Assembly: GCA_029258955.1 (NCBI GenBank)
Contig: JAPDJT010000009.1
Coordinates: 1-64,000, forward strand
Length of the DNA: 64,000 nucleotides
Direction of reading: 5' to 3'
From: Thermoplasmatota archaeon
GTDB lineage: Archaea > Thermoplasmatota > E2 > UBA202 > JdFR-43
How positions within the stretch are numbered: position 1 is the stretch's first letter; each line of letters starts with the position of its first letter. Made by a program: the position numbers and the translations under genes. Positions 24,312-34,497 of the stretch are shown here, one piece after another. A model generated the notes under the pieces. It worked only from the letters and a program-made list of their open reading frames with translations, ran no database searches and had not been told where the DNA came from.

Positions 24312-26004
24312 TTAAAGCTTCTTCTCTTTTTATAAAATCTACAAAAGCCTCTTGTAAAGGGATTAAAATTTGTTCTATTTCAAAAGAAAGTAATTTTTGG
24401 CTCTCAAAAAGATTTTTAATCCTTTCTTTAGCATTTTCTATTTCAAAAGTTCTAATAAAGATTTTATTTCCATAAATTGAAATTTCAGGAAATTCTTTGG
24501 AAATTAACTCAAAAGCTTTATAAAAATAAGGAGTTTTAATTTGTAAAAGTGAACCTGAAAACTTTTCTGATTCTTTTTTTATCTCTTCAGGAGTTCCAAG
24601 AGCAATTAATCTTCCTCTATTCATAAGCCCCAATCTATCACAGTTTTCTGCTTCATCCATATAATGAGTGGAAACTATAACTGTGGTTCCTTCTTGACGA
24701 GAAACTTGATAAATAATTTCCCAAAAATTTCTTCTTGCAACAGGATCAACCCCAGAAGTTGGTTCATCTAAAAATAAAATTGGTGGTTTATGTAAAAGCG
24801 CACATGCTAAAGCTAATCTTTGTCTTATACCAAATGGTAAATCTTTTACTAAACGATCTCCCATTTCAAGAAGTTCAAGTCTTTCTAAAATTTCTTTAAA
24901 ATTATAATCTTTAACTCCATAAATCCCTGCATAGAATTTCATGTTTTCTAAAACAGTTAAATCTTTATATAAAGAAAATTTTTGAGACATATATCCTATT
25001 ACATTCCAAATTTTAGCTCTTTCTTTTTGAACATCGTATCCCAAAATAGATATTTTCCCTTCAGATGGTTCAAGAAGTCCGCACATCATTTTTATAAGAG
25101 TAGTTTTTCCTGCTCCATTAGGACCAAGAAGTCCCAAAATCTCTCCTTTCTCAACTTTTAAATCTACTTTATCTACTGCTTTAAAGCTCCCAAAAAGTTT
25201 GCTAACACCTTTGCAAACTATCATTAAAGATTTATCTTCATCTCTTTTTTTGACAATATCTATTATCTTTGGTTTTTGTCCTGTTATTTTTTCTATAAAT
25301 ATTTCCTCTAAATTGCCAATATTTTCAGGTCTTTCTTCTAATAAAATTTTTCCCTCATGCATAAGAGCTATCCTATGACATCTTTCTGCTTCATCCATAT
25401 AAGATGTGGTCAGAAGAACAGTTATTTTTCTTTCTTTAACAAGGTTATGTATTATTCTCCAAAAATCTTGTCTTGAAAGAGGGTCAACTCCTGTGGTTGG
25501 TTCATCAAGAAAAATGATGTCTGGAAGATGAAGAAGAGTGCAAATAAGTGCAAGTTTTTGCCTCATACCACCAGATAAAGCTTTTACCTGTCTATTAAGA
25601 AAAGGTTTTAGTTTAGTAATCTCTAAGAGGATCTCTTTATTTTTTTTAAAGATTTTTTCCGGAATTCGTCTCAGATCTCGAAAAAAATTTATATTTTCTT
25701 CTACAGTAAGATTATCATAAAGATTAAGACCTAAACCTTGTGGCATATAACCAATAATACTTTTTATTCTTTCAGGGTCTTTTGTTACATCTATACCATT
25801 TATAAATGCCTTTCCAGAAGTGGGAGTTAATACTCCTGTTAAAATTTGAATAATGGAGGTTTTGCCTGCACCATCAGGACCTATGAGTCCAAAAACTTCT
25901 CCTTTTTTTACTTTAAAAGAAACTTCTTTTACAGCTTGAATTTTGCCATAAGACTTAGAAAGATTCTCAACTTCAATAACTGAAATATCTAAGGTCTTAT
26001 CCAT
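24304..26004 (-). CDS. ABC transporter ATPase with two nucleotide-binding domains (YbhF-like)
   Basis: This 566-residue protein carries two complete ATPase domains. The first has Walker A GPDGAGKT (42-49), signature LSGGMRQ and Walker B FLDEPTTGVDP. The second has GPNGAGKT, a degenerate signature LPFGIRQR and FLDEPTSGVDP. The PDGAGKT variant and the weakened second signature are typical of YbhF. It energises the two ABC-2 permeases encoded next. Its start overlaps the membrane-fusion gene by 16 nt. Confidence 0.93.
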   Translation of the reverse strand: MDKTLDISVIEVENLSKSYGKIQAVKEVSFKVKKGEVFGLIGPDGAGKTSIIQILTGVLTPTSGKAFINGIDVTKDPERIKSIIGYMPQGLGLNLYDNLTVEENINFFRDLRRIPEKIFKKNKEILLEITKLKPFLNRQVKALSGGMRQKLALICTLLHLPDIIFLDEPTTGVDPLSRQDFWRIIHNLVKERKITVLLTTSYMDEAERCHRIALMHEGKILLEERPENIGNLEEIFIEKITGQKPKIIDIVKKRDEDKSLMIVCKGVSKLFGSFKAVDKVDLKVEKGEILGLLGPNGAGKTTLIKMMCGLLEPSEGKISILGYDVQKERAKIWNVIGYMSQKFSLYKDLTVLENMKFYAGIYGVKDYNFKEILERLELLEMGDRLVKDLPFGIRQRLALACALLHKPPILFLDEPTSGVDPVARRNFWEIIYQVSRQEGTTVIVSTHYMDEAENCDRLGLMNRGRLIALGTPEEIKKESEKFSGSLLQIKTPYFYKAFELISKEFPEISIYGNKIFIRTFEIENAKERIKNLFESQKLLSFEIEQILIPLQEAFVDFIKREEALNV

Positions 26005-26936
26005 TCTGCTTTAGGATCAATCTTTATTACCACATCAGCAGGCATACCTGGTTTAAGAAGCTCTTCTTTATTATCTACAGAAACCTCAGCACCAAAAACA
26101 AGTTTTACTCTTTCTTCTTTTGTTTGCACATCCTTAGGGGTAAACTCAGCCTCTTCATAAATCCTGGTTAAGGTTCCATTAAAGTAGCGATTTTTATAAG
26201 CATCTACATATACCCTTGCAGGCTGACCAAGTTTTACTTTACCAAGATCTGGTTCAGGTATGTAAACCTTCACATAAAGTTTTTGAAGATTAACCATAGT
26301 ATAAATTGTTTGTCCTGGATTTACTACTTCTCCTTCCTCTACTGGTCGAGATAAAATAACCCCATCTGAAGGGGCATAAATTTTTGTTTCTTTATAAATT
26401 ACCTCTATTTCCTTTAATTTTTGTAAAGCTGATTTATACCTTGCCTCAGCATAAGAAATATATCTTTCATTAACTCTTAATTCAGCAAGAGCTGATTTGT
26501 AATTAAGTTCTGCCAACTCTAAATCTCTTTTGGAGATTAGTCCTTTTTTATATAGTTTTTCAAACCTTTTTAAATCTCTCTTTGCTTGCTCGAGCTTAAC
26601 TCGTGATTTTAAAAGATAGCTTTCTCCAAGAAGTTTATTCTGATAAGCTGCCTCCACCTCCTCTTTAGCACTTTTAAGCTGAGCTAAATATTCATCAGGA
26701 CGAAGTTCAGCAATAATTTCTCCTTTTTTAACTTTGTCACTCTCTCTTTTGTAAAGCTTTATAATCCTTCCTTGAATTTTAGATGATACATTAATCTCTT
26801 TCCCTTCAATCCTTCCATGTAAAATTAATATTCCTTCTGGAGTTCTTTTGTATTTTAAAAGGTGAAAATATCCAGCAACTAAAAGAAGTATAAGGATAAT
26901 TATAGTGAAAAACTTTTTTATGCTTAATCTAAACAA
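25989..26936 (-). CDS. HlyD-family membrane-fusion protein (YbhG-like)
   Basis: A 315-residue periplasmic adaptor with an N-terminal membrane anchor (FFTIIILILLLVAGYF), a split biotinyl-lipoyl domain (IQGRIIKLYKRESDKVKKGEII and later APSDGVILSRPVEEGEVVNPGQ), a long coiled-coil hairpin between them (about 80-175) and a beta-barrel domain after it. It would link the ABC permeases to a TolC-type channel, not in the window. The start codon is TTG. It opens the exporter operon just after the deacetylase-like gene. Confidence 0.92.
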   Translation of the reverse strand: MFRLSIKKFFTIIILILLLVAGYFHLLKYKRTPEGILILHGRIEGKEINVSSKIQGRIIKLYKRESDKVKKGEIIAELRPDEYLAQLKSAKEEVEAAYQNKLLGESYLLKSRVKLEQAKRDLKRFEKLYKKGLISKRDLELAELNYKSALAELRVNERYISYAEARYKSALQKLKEIEVIYKETKIYAPSDGVILSRPVEEGEVVNPGQTIYTMVNLQKLYVKVYIPEPDLGKVKLGQPARVYVDAYKNRYFNGTLTRIYEEAEFTPKDVQTKEERVKLVFGAEVSVDNKEELLKPGMPADVVIKIDPKAEWIRP

Positions 26937-26937
26937 T

Positions 26938-27990
26938 TTAAATCTGCCATTTTGTTTTATATCTAAGTAATTCTTTAAGTGGTTTTAAAATTTTTGTTTC
27001 AATTTTTTTTGTTTTTTCAGAAAATTCTATTTTTTCTGAGATCTCTTTTATTCCTAAAAAAGTAAAAATTAAATTTGCTACACTTTCTTGTAAGTTTGTA
27101 AGATTATACCCTCCTTCTAAGGTAAAAAGTATTTTCCCATTACAGGTTTTTTCTGCGATATTTTTTAAAATTTTAGTTAAAACAGGTATTCCAAATTGTG
27201 GAGTAACTTCCATACTACCCAAAGGATCTCCTTCGCAAAAGTCAAATCCTGCAGAAACCATTATAATTTGAGGTTTATATTGCAAGGCTATTGATTCTAA
27301 AAAATGTTTAAAAACATAGATATACTCTTCATCTCCACAATAAGCTGGTAGAGGAATATTTAAAGTAAATCCTATTCCCTCATCTTTGCCAATTTCAGAA
27401 TAATGTCCTGTTCCAGGATAATATGGATACTGATGTGTAGAAAAATATAAGACTTCTGAATCAGAATAAAAACTTTTTTGTGTTCCATTTCCATGATGCA
27501 AATCCCAATCTACAATTAAAATTCTTTTAAGTCCATAATAATTTTTGGCATAATAAGCTGCTATAGCGATATTATTAAAAAGGCAAAATCCCATGGCACG
27601 ATCTCTTTCAGCATGATGTCCTGGTGGTCTTACAAGTGCAAAAGCACCATTATAATCTTTTTCTAAAAGAAGTTTTAAAGCAGTTTTTTGTGCTCCAACT
27701 GCTTTAACTGCAGCTTCAAATGAATATTCATTGATTACAGTATCTGGATCAAGTTGAGTATAAGGTTTATCCTTAGTTTGAAAGATAAGGTTATATAAAT
27801 ATTCACTATGGTTCCACAGAATTTCTTCCTTAGTAGCAGTATCTGGCAAGAAAAATTCCACATATGGTTTTATATCCTCTTTTTGTAATCTTTCCCAAAT
27901 AGCTTGAACTCTTTGAGGAGCTTCAGGATGAAAACTTCCTGGATTATGTTTTAAAAATATCTTATCATAAATAATTGCAAATTTTTTCAT
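26938..27990 (-). CDS. Histone-deacetylase-like amidohydrolase (AcuC/class II type)
   Basis: A 350-residue arginase-fold hydrolase. It keeps the catalytic His pair (RPPGHHAER, H125/H126), the Zn ligands D163 and H165 (DWDLHHGNGT) and D250 (SAGFD), and a Gly-rich region near the end (EGGYN). The active site is therefore intact. Bacterial members deacetylate acetyl-lysine proteins (AcuC), acetylpolyamines or similar amides; the substrate here is not evident. It lies 1 nt upstream of the exporter's membrane-fusion gene, so co-transcription is likely. Confidence 0.9.
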   Translation of the reverse strand: MKKFAIIYDKIFLKHNPGSFHPEAPQRVQAIWERLQKEDIKPYVEFFLPDTATKEEILWNHSEYLYNLIFQTKDKPYTQLDPDTVINEYSFEAAVKAVGAQKTALKLLLEKDYNGAFALVRPPGHHAERDRAMGFCLFNNIAIAAYYAKNYYGLKRILIVDWDLHHGNGTQKSFYSDSEVLYFSTHQYPYYPGTGHYSEIGKDEGIGFTLNIPLPAYCGDEEYIYVFKHFLESIALQYKPQIIMVSAGFDFCEGDPLGSMEVTPQFGIPVLTKILKNIAEKTCNGKILFTLEGGYNLTNLQESVANLIFTFLGIKEISEKIEFSEKTKKIETKILKPLKELLRYKTKWQI

Positions 27991-28008
27991 TTCTATTTCC
28001 TCTTAAAT

Positions 28009-28479
28009 TTATTCTCTATGATAGGGAATACCTTTTATAATTGTAAAACTTCTGTAAAGTGCTTCAATAAACACAAGAAGTGCTATTTCATGATTTAAAG
28101 TAAGGGGTGATAAACTCCATATTTCTTTAGCTTGCTTTTTTAAATTTTCAGATAAACCATCCGGTCCACCTATGATAAACGTAATATAAGTACAATTTTG
28201 AATTAATTTTTTCAATCTTTCTGCTAATTCTATACTCTTAAAAATTTTTCCTTTTTCATCAAGAACTATTAAATAATCCTTATCTAAAATATATTTTTTT
28301 ATTGCTTCTTCTTCTTTCTTCAATTTTATACTCACATTAGATACCTTAGTCTTTATTTTTGGAAATATGGTATCAACCAAAACAAAAGGTTCAATTCTTT
28401 TTAAATAGTATTCTAAACCCTCTTTCACAAATTTAAATTTTACAGGATCAGGCATTAAAATTTTAATCTTTTTAAGCAT
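28009..28479 (-). CDS. rlmH: 23S rRNA (pseudouridine-1915 N3)-methyltransferase
   Basis: A SPOUT methyltransferase of 156 residues that methylates pseudouridine 1915 of 23S rRNA. The knotted SAM-binding C-terminus is clear: FIIGGPDGLS, then LSPLTLNHEIALLVFIEALYRSF and the terminal GIPYHRE, which is nearly invariant in RlmH. It lies 11 nt after lptD on the same strand. Confidence 0.95.
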   Translation of the reverse strand: MLKKIKILMPDPVKFKFVKEGLEYYLKRIEPFVLVDTIFPKIKTKVSNVSIKLKKEEEAIKKYILDKDYLIVLDEKGKIFKSIELAERLKKLIQNCTYITFIIGGPDGLSENLKKQAKEIWSLSPLTLNHEIALLVFIEALYRSFTIIKGIPYHRE

Positions 28480-28490
28480 TTTTTTTCAAT

Positions 28491-30647
28491 TTATCTTTCT
28501 ATTCCATAACCTCCCAATCCCTTTAATTCAAAAAGGAAAAAAAACTTTGTATCTTTAGGAGTAACAGAAAAACCTAAACTAACAGTATAACATTCATGTA
28601 AATAAGCTCCTTGAAGTCTCATTTCTGTAGTTTCATCTCTTATAAGGTTTCTGCTAATATAAAACTCTGTTAGAATTTTATTCAAAATCGTAGACCTTAA
28701 ATCAACTGTTAATTGTCTTGTATTCCATGCAGAATCTTCTTGATAAATCAAATTTATATAATCAAGAAAAATTTCTTTTAAACTTAAATTTAAAGAATGT
28801 TTTTTAAATCCAAGACCATAAAAATTGTAAGTTGTATCATATCTGGCAGAAATATATGGGCTGTAATTAAGCATAATTTGTAAATACAGATCAGAAAAAG
28901 GTTTTTCTTCAGGCCTTGTAGCTGTAGCTGAACGTTGAGCTTTCGTAAAATCATATTGCTGATATGCTCTAATAATTAAAAAATTTCTATGATAAGGTAA
29001 ACTAAAATACTGCCACAATCCATACTCCAAAGTATGAAGTTTATCACTTATTAAATCTTCATAATCAAATTGTGGGATATCTGTTTCACTGGGTTTAGAG
29101 CGGTAAAAATAAGTAATATATGGTTTGAAAACATGTAAAAACCTTAAATTTCGATTTAAAAAAGTTAAGAAGTCATAATATTTAGAAAGTATGGTATAGG
29201 AATTAAATAAAAATTCAAAAAAATTTCGATTTATATTAGTGTCTTCAAAATTTTCTTCTTTTCTTAAATTATAAAAATCAAAATTATATTTGAATTGAGC
29301 AGAATTAAAAAATACACCAAATTTAAAAGGATAAGCTATTCCTATTTTAGTATTAATCTTATGTCCATAATAACCTTTTTCTCTATAAGTATAAAGATAT
29401 TTAAAAGAACCATCAGTTAAAAAGGTAGTAAATAAATTAATGGGTAAAAAATTTAGTTTTAATTTTAAATAAGGTTGCAAAATGGTATCTTCGTCTAATT
29501 CACCATGATAATCTAAATAGGTACTTTCCAGTCTTCCATATAAACTATTTTTACAATATTGAATCCAGAATTTTGATGTTCTATATTCTTGTGCTTTATT
29601 TTCTATATCTCTATTAAATCTTTCTAAAAATGAGTATCGAGTAGTTGTATATCCTCCTTCTCCAACATCAAATTCTTCTAAAAATCCCCTTTCTGAAACT
29701 ACATCAAGGTCTAAATGTATATCTAAATTTGGTTTCACTCCATAGTCTATTTTACCTACAACCCACCACTTATTTTTTTCTGGTTCTTCCTCTATACCAT
29801 AACCTTTCTTTTTAATATCTTTAAGACATCTAACTTTTATAAAACCTTTAAAATCTTCTTTAAACTTAAACTGATTTTCTATATCTATTAATAATCCCCT
29901 CTTGGAGAAATAAATAGGTGCAATAGTAAAATCTATTTGATCAGTAATTGCCCAAAAAAAGGGAATTTGAACTCCTATTCCTAATCTACTACCTTGAGCA
30001 AGTTTAGGAGTTAAAAATCCTGTTTTTCGTGGAACTGTTATAGGTAAACTAACTTTAGGAACATAAGCAGTTTTTGGAATATAACCTATAAGAACATTTT
30101 TGATTCTGAATTTTGTTGCTTCTCCACTACTAATTCCTTCTGGAGTTAAAACAAAATTATCTACTTCTAAACTCCAAGGTGGAAATTTTTTTTCGTTTTC
30201 ATAATCCATTTCACATGTAGTAATAATTGCTTTTTTAGCAAAATATTCATTTAAAGCATTTTTATGAAAATTAAAAGCCTTTATTCTTATTTGTTCTTTC
30301 TTTAAATATATAAATACCTCATCTGCCCAAATTTCTTCATTTCTAAGATCTAAAAAACCTTTATCACCTTCTGTAATGGAATTTTTTTGAAAATCAAAAA
30401 TCTTAAAATTTTTCAAAGTAAAATATTCTGTTTCAATTTCATATCTAACTTCTTGAGCCCAAATTAAAAACTTTTTATCACAAATAACTACATCCCCTTT
30501 AGCAATAACAATTTCTGGTTTATGAAAAATTTCTATTTTACGAGCTGTAATTTCAAAATGTTTTTTATAAGCAGAGATACCAGAAGATGTATCAAAAATA
30601 AGCAAAATTAAAAAAATTATAATAAAATTCCATAAAATCTTAAGCAT
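28491..30647 (-). CDS. lptD: LPS-assembly outer-membrane protein LptD
   Basis: The outer-membrane translocon that inserts lipopolysaccharide. The 718-residue protein has a signal segment (1-22), an OstA/LptA-like beta-jellyroll (about 30-165) and a large beta-barrel. The barrel begins with the conserved YVPKVSLPITVPRKTGFLTPKL region (about 195-216), which matches the LptD lumenal-gate segment, and ends in strands rich in Tyr and Phe. Few cysteines are present, so the disulfide pattern of E. coli LptD is not conserved. Its presence shows a true LPS-bearing outer membrane. Confidence 0.9.
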   Translation of the reverse strand: MLKILWNFIIIFLILLIFDTSSGISAYKKHFEITARKIEIFHKPEIVIAKGDVVICDKKFLIWAQEVRYEIETEYFTLKNFKIFDFQKNSITEGDKGFLDLRNEEIWADEVFIYLKKEQIRIKAFNFHKNALNEYFAKKAIITTCEMDYENEKKFPPWSLEVDNFVLTPEGISSGEATKFRIKNVLIGYIPKTAYVPKVSLPITVPRKTGFLTPKLAQGSRLGIGVQIPFFWAITDQIDFTIAPIYFSKRGLLIDIENQFKFKEDFKGFIKVRCLKDIKKKGYGIEEEPEKNKWWVVGKIDYGVKPNLDIHLDLDVVSERGFLEEFDVGEGGYTTTRYSFLERFNRDIENKAQEYRTSKFWIQYCKNSLYGRLESTYLDYHGELDEDTILQPYLKLKLNFLPINLFTTFLTDGSFKYLYTYREKGYYGHKINTKIGIAYPFKFGVFFNSAQFKYNFDFYNLRKEENFEDTNINRNFFEFLFNSYTILSKYYDFLTFLNRNLRFLHVFKPYITYFYRSKPSETDIPQFDYEDLISDKLHTLEYGLWQYFSLPYHRNFLIIRAYQQYDFTKAQRSATATRPEEKPFSDLYLQIMLNYSPYISARYDTTYNFYGLGFKKHSLNLSLKEIFLDYINLIYQEDSAWNTRQLTVDLRSTILNKILTEFYISRNLIRDETTEMRLQGAYLHECYTVSLGFSVTPKDTKFFFLFELKGLGGYGIER

Positions 30648-30667
30648 TTAATCATTTAATTAAAATT

Positions 30668-30961
30668 TTATTCTTCTTCATTCTCCAAAATTTCCTCTAC
30701 TTCTTCCTCTCCGGCTTCTAATTCTTTTTCTTGTTCTTCATCTTTCATAAGAAGCATGGTTAAAAATTCACCTACATGGGTTTTTTCTTCTCTTGCTATG
30801 TCAAGAAAAACAGTTTTTAAATTTTCATCTTTAGTTATAGCTGCCAATTGCTCATAAAGATTAATAGCATCAAGTTCTGCAATAATAGCTACTCTAAGCA
30901 TTTGTTTATCTAAATCTTCTTCTTCAATTTTTGAAACATCAAATGGAATTTTAGAAAGCAT
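30668..30961 (-). CDS. Encapsulated-ferritin-type ferritin-like protein
   Basis: A 97-residue, two-helix ferritin-like protein: E30-LDAINLYEQLAA with a Glu and Tyr, then REEKTHVGEF with EExxH metal ligands, followed by a strongly acidic C-terminus. It closely resembles the N-terminal ferritin-like domain fused to the Pyrococcus encapsulin shell, and the separate cargo proteins of encapsulin operons. These oxidise and store iron inside a protein shell. No encapsulin shell gene is adjacent: dnaE lies upstream and lptD downstream. GGAGG precedes the ATG. A rubrerythrin-like role outside a shell is the alternative. Confidence 0.8.
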   Translation of the reverse strand: MLSKIPFDVSKIEEEDLDKQMLRVAIIAELDAINLYEQLAAITKDENLKTVFLDIAREEKTHVGEFLTMLLMKDEEQEKELEAGEEEVEEILENEEE

Positions 30962-31046
30962 TTTTTCCTCCTTTTTTTAAAATTAATTTTAGCTTATATA
31001 AGTTTAATTTCCAAGTAGAAATTTTATTATTTTTCTATAAATTTTT

Positions 31047-34000
31047 TTATAGATTGGATACTCTTAGATGGATCTGTTTAAATGTATCAAGTAGTAAAGA
31101 TAAATGCTCATAAGATGGATTTATTTTATATCCGTTTACTTCAAAGCATACTAAATAATCTGGATATTTTAAGTAAAGTTGAATAGGTAATCCTCCTTCA
31201 GAGACATCTTCTTTAATCAAAAAGTTTTTGAAATGTTCTAAAATTTTTTCATTGATAGCTTCTGAAGATAAAACAATATCTATTTTTCCATTTTTGAAAA
31301 ATTTTAAATCCTTCAATTCTGCTATATCTTCTACTAAAAGATTTATGTTTTCTTCTTCTTTATCTACTTCAATTTTAAACCAAAGCATTGCTCCTTCTCC
31401 TAAAATCTGCATATATTGTTTATATAAATCAGGAAATATCAAAGCTCTTAAAGCTGCTTTCTCATCTTCTATTTTTATTATAGCCATTTTTTCACCGATT
31501 TTAGTGCTTTTTAATTTTATTTCTGAAATTACTCCAGCTATAATTGCCTTTGTTCCTTCCTTAGCATTTTTAATTTTTTCCAAATTATAGGAAGAAAAAA
31601 TATTGATCCACCTTCTAAATCTTTTTATTGGATGATCAGTAAGATAAAATCCCAGAGCTTCTTTTTCAAAATTTAATTTTTCATCTAAACTCCACTCAGG
31701 AACATCTTCTAATTTAAAAGTTGTATCTAAACTAAGTAAAGTTGTTTGTTTAAATAAAGTAGAAAATTTTGTTTGGGTTGAAATAGAAAGAACTGAAGGA
31801 AGATTATGTATAAGTTTAGCTCTATTTGATTCTAAACTATCAAATGCTCCTGCTTTAATTAAAGCCTCTATAGTCTTTTTATTTACTTTTTTAGTATCTA
31901 TTTTATTGCAGAAGTCTATAAAAGATTTATATGGTCTTTTCTTTAAAATTTCATTAACTGCTTCTTCTCCTACATTTTTTATTGCATAAAGTCCTATTCT
32001 AATAGAATTATTCTCCACAGAAAATCCAGCTTCACTTTTATTTATATCTGGTGGCAAAATATTAATTCCCATTTCATTAGCAGTAGATAAATATTTACTT
32101 ACTTCTTCACTTTTATTAGCCTCGTAAGTAAGGATAGAAGCCATAAAGTAAATAGGATAATGCGCTTTTAAATATGCAGTTTGATATGCAACCAAAGCAT
32201 AAGCTGCAGAATGACTTTTATTAAAACCATAGTCAGCAAATTTTTCAATTAAATCAAAAACTTTTTCAGCTATTTCCTGAGGTATATTTCTTTGTATTGA
32301 ACGAGAAACAAATTCTTCTCTTAAGCTTTCCATTAACTCTTTTTGTTTTTTACCTATTGCTCTTCTTAATAAATCTGCCTCTCCCAAAGTATATCCTGCA
32401 AAAGCTCTGGCAATCTCCATTACTTGTTCCTGATAAACTATTACCCCATAAGTCTCTTTTAAAATAGGCTCTAAAAGTGGATGTAAATATTCTGGTTTTC
32501 TTTTTCCATGTTTTGTTTCAATATATTGATCAACAAGTCCACCTTCTAAAGGCCCTGGTCTATATAAAGCCAATACTGCTATTAAATCATTAAAATCTGA
32601 TGGTTTAAGTCTTTTTAATAATTCTTTCATTCCCTCAGATTCTAATTGAAATACCCCTTCAGTTTCTCCTTTTCTTAAAAGTTCAAAAGTTTTTTCATCA
32701 TCTAAAGGAATATCATTAATATCTAAATCTATTCCCTCATATCTTTTTATCAGTTTTAAAGTATGATCTATAATAGTAAGAGTTTTTAGACCTAAAAAAT
32801 CAAATTTAATTAAACCTACAGTTTCACAAGACTTCATATCAAATTGAACTAAAATTTCTCCTTCGTCTCCTTTCATTAAAGGTGCTACTTCTATAATTGG
32901 TTTCCCTGAAATAACAACACCTGCTGCATGTTGACTCACATGCCTTGGTAATTTTTCCAGTTTTTTAGCTAATTCAAATAGCTGATTTAATTTTTCATTC
33001 CTTTGCATCAGTTTTTTAAACTCAGCTCTTTTAAGTTCTTTTTCTAAACTGACATCAATTCCAGGACTTATCATTTTAGCTATAGGATCTATCTCTTTTG
33101 GTTTAAACCCAAGCACTCTTCCTACATCTCTTACTACTTGTCTTGCTTTAAGCTGACCAAAGGTCGCAATTTTAGCTATATATTTTTTCCCATAAGTTTT
33201 AGCTACATATTCTATTACTTCATCTCTTCTTTCCATACAAAAATCTACATCTATATCTGGAAGACTTGGTCTTTCTTTATTTAAAAATCTCTCAAACAAA
33301 AGTCCCCATCTTAAAGGATCCAAGTTAGTAATTCCAAGAGCATAAGCTGTAAGTGATCCTGCAGAAGATCCTCTGCCAGGACCAACAGGAATTCCTTGTG
33401 AGCGTGCCCAATCAATAAAATCTGCTACTATTAAAAAATAACTGGCATACCCTTTCTCAATAATAACTTCCATTTCATATTTTAATCTTTCCCAATATTC
33501 TTTTTCATCTGCTGAAAGATTTCCTTTTTTCTTAAGCTCTTTTATTCTCTTTTCTAAACCTGCCTTTGCTTTTTTCACAAAATAACTTTCAACACTTTCT
33601 CCTTGTGGAATTTTTGCTTTTGGAAATAGAACTTCTCCTGTTTGAATTTCTAAATTTACTTTTTCGAAAATTTCCATAGAATTAGTAATAATTTCAGAAG
33701 GAAGGTCTTTAAATCTCTCTTTCATCTCTTCTATACTTGCTAAATAAAGCTTATTTGTATTAAATCTAAATCTATCAGGATCAGAAAGTTTATGCCCTGT
33801 TTGAATACATAAAAGAACTTCATGAGCTAAAGCATCTTCTTTATCTAAATAATGACAATCTGCTGTAGCAACACATTTAATTCCAAGCTTTTCACTTATT
33901 TCTAAAAGAGCTATATTAACCTTTTCTTGTTCTGGTAAATCATTTTTCTGGAGTTCTAAATAAAAATCCTCTCCAAATACTTCTTTATACCATTTTGCAA

Positions 34001-34475
34001 CCTCTATAGCTTTATCAATTTGACCCTTTAAAATAAGTTTAGGTATCTCCCCCTCTAAACATGCACTCATTGCGATAAGTCCTTGATGATAATTTTTAAG
34101 AACTTCTTTGTCTATACGTGGTTTATAGTAAAATCCTTCTAAATAAGCGATACTTGCTAATTTCAAGAGATTTTGATATCCTTCTTTATCTTTTGCAAGC
34201 AAAACCAAATGTGTTCCTACTTCCCCTTTTTTTGCAGCTTTTTTTTCAAAACGTGAATTCTCAGCTACATAAAATTCACATCCTAAAATAGGCTTTAACT
34301 CTGCAGATTTTAATTTAGTATAAAAATGAATAATTCCATATAAAGTCCCATGATCAGTAATAGCACATCCTGGCATTTTATATTCTATTAGTCTTCCTAC
34401 TAAATCATCTATCCTTATGGCTCCATCAAGGAGACTCCATTCTGTATGAAGATGAAGATGAACAAAATCAGACAT
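31047..34475 (-). CDS. dnaE: DNA polymerase III alpha subunit
   Basis: The main replicative polymerase, about 1,142 residues, standard DnaE length. The PHP domain opens with VHLHLHTEWSLLDGAI. The polymerase active site includes GPGRGSSAGSL and PDIDVDF, with the third Asp further on. A helix-hairpin-helix and an OB-fold (ATKAIIAGVISEIKLK region) follow. I start at the ATG at 34473-34475, which has GGGAGGTG upstream; the longer frame adds ten codons reaching into proB. It follows proB on the same strand. Confidence 0.96.
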   Translation of the reverse strand: MSDFVHLHLHTEWSLLDGAIRIDDLVGRLIEYKMPGCAITDHGTLYGIIHFYTKLKSAELKPILGCEFYVAENSRFEKKAAKKGEVGTHLVLLAKDKEGYQNLLKLASIAYLEGFYYKPRIDKEVLKNYHQGLIAMSACLEGEIPKLILKGQIDKAIEVAKWYKEVFGEDFYLELQKNDLPEQEKVNIALLEISEKLGIKCVATADCHYLDKEDALAHEVLLCIQTGHKLSDPDRFRFNTNKLYLASIEEMKERFKDLPSEIITNSMEIFEKVNLEIQTGEVLFPKAKIPQGESVESYFVKKAKAGLEKRIKELKKKGNLSADEKEYWERLKYEMEVIIEKGYASYFLIVADFIDWARSQGIPVGPGRGSSAGSLTAYALGITNLDPLRWGLLFERFLNKERPSLPDIDVDFCMERRDEVIEYVAKTYGKKYIAKIATFGQLKARQVVRDVGRVLGFKPKEIDPIAKMISPGIDVSLEKELKRAEFKKLMQRNEKLNQLFELAKKLEKLPRHVSQHAAGVVISGKPIIEVAPLMKGDEGEILVQFDMKSCETVGLIKFDFLGLKTLTIIDHTLKLIKRYEGIDLDINDIPLDDEKTFELLRKGETEGVFQLESEGMKELLKRLKPSDFNDLIAVLALYRPGPLEGGLVDQYIETKHGKRKPEYLHPLLEPILKETYGVIVYQEQVMEIARAFAGYTLGEADLLRRAIGKKQKELMESLREEFVSRSIQRNIPQEIAEKVFDLIEKFADYGFNKSHSAAYALVAYQTAYLKAHYPIYFMASILTYEANKSEEVSKYLSTANEMGINILPPDINKSEAGFSVENNSIRIGLYAIKNVGEEAVNEILKKRPYKSFIDFCNKIDTKKVNKKTIEALIKAGAFDSLESNRAKLIHNLPSVLSISTQTKFSTLFKQTTLLSLDTTFKLEDVPEWSLDEKLNFEKEALGFYLTDHPIKRFRRWINIFSSYNLEKIKNAKEGTKAIIAGVISEIKLKSTKIGEKMAIIKIEDEKAALRALIFPDLYKQYMQILGEGAMLWFKIEVDKEEENINLLVEDIAELKDLKFFKNGKIDIVLSSEAINEKILEHFKNFLIKEDVSEGGLPIQLYLKYPDYLVCFEVNGYKINPSYEHLSLLLDTFKQIHLRVSNL

Positions 34476-34497
34476 AAAACACCTCCCTTTAAATTTC

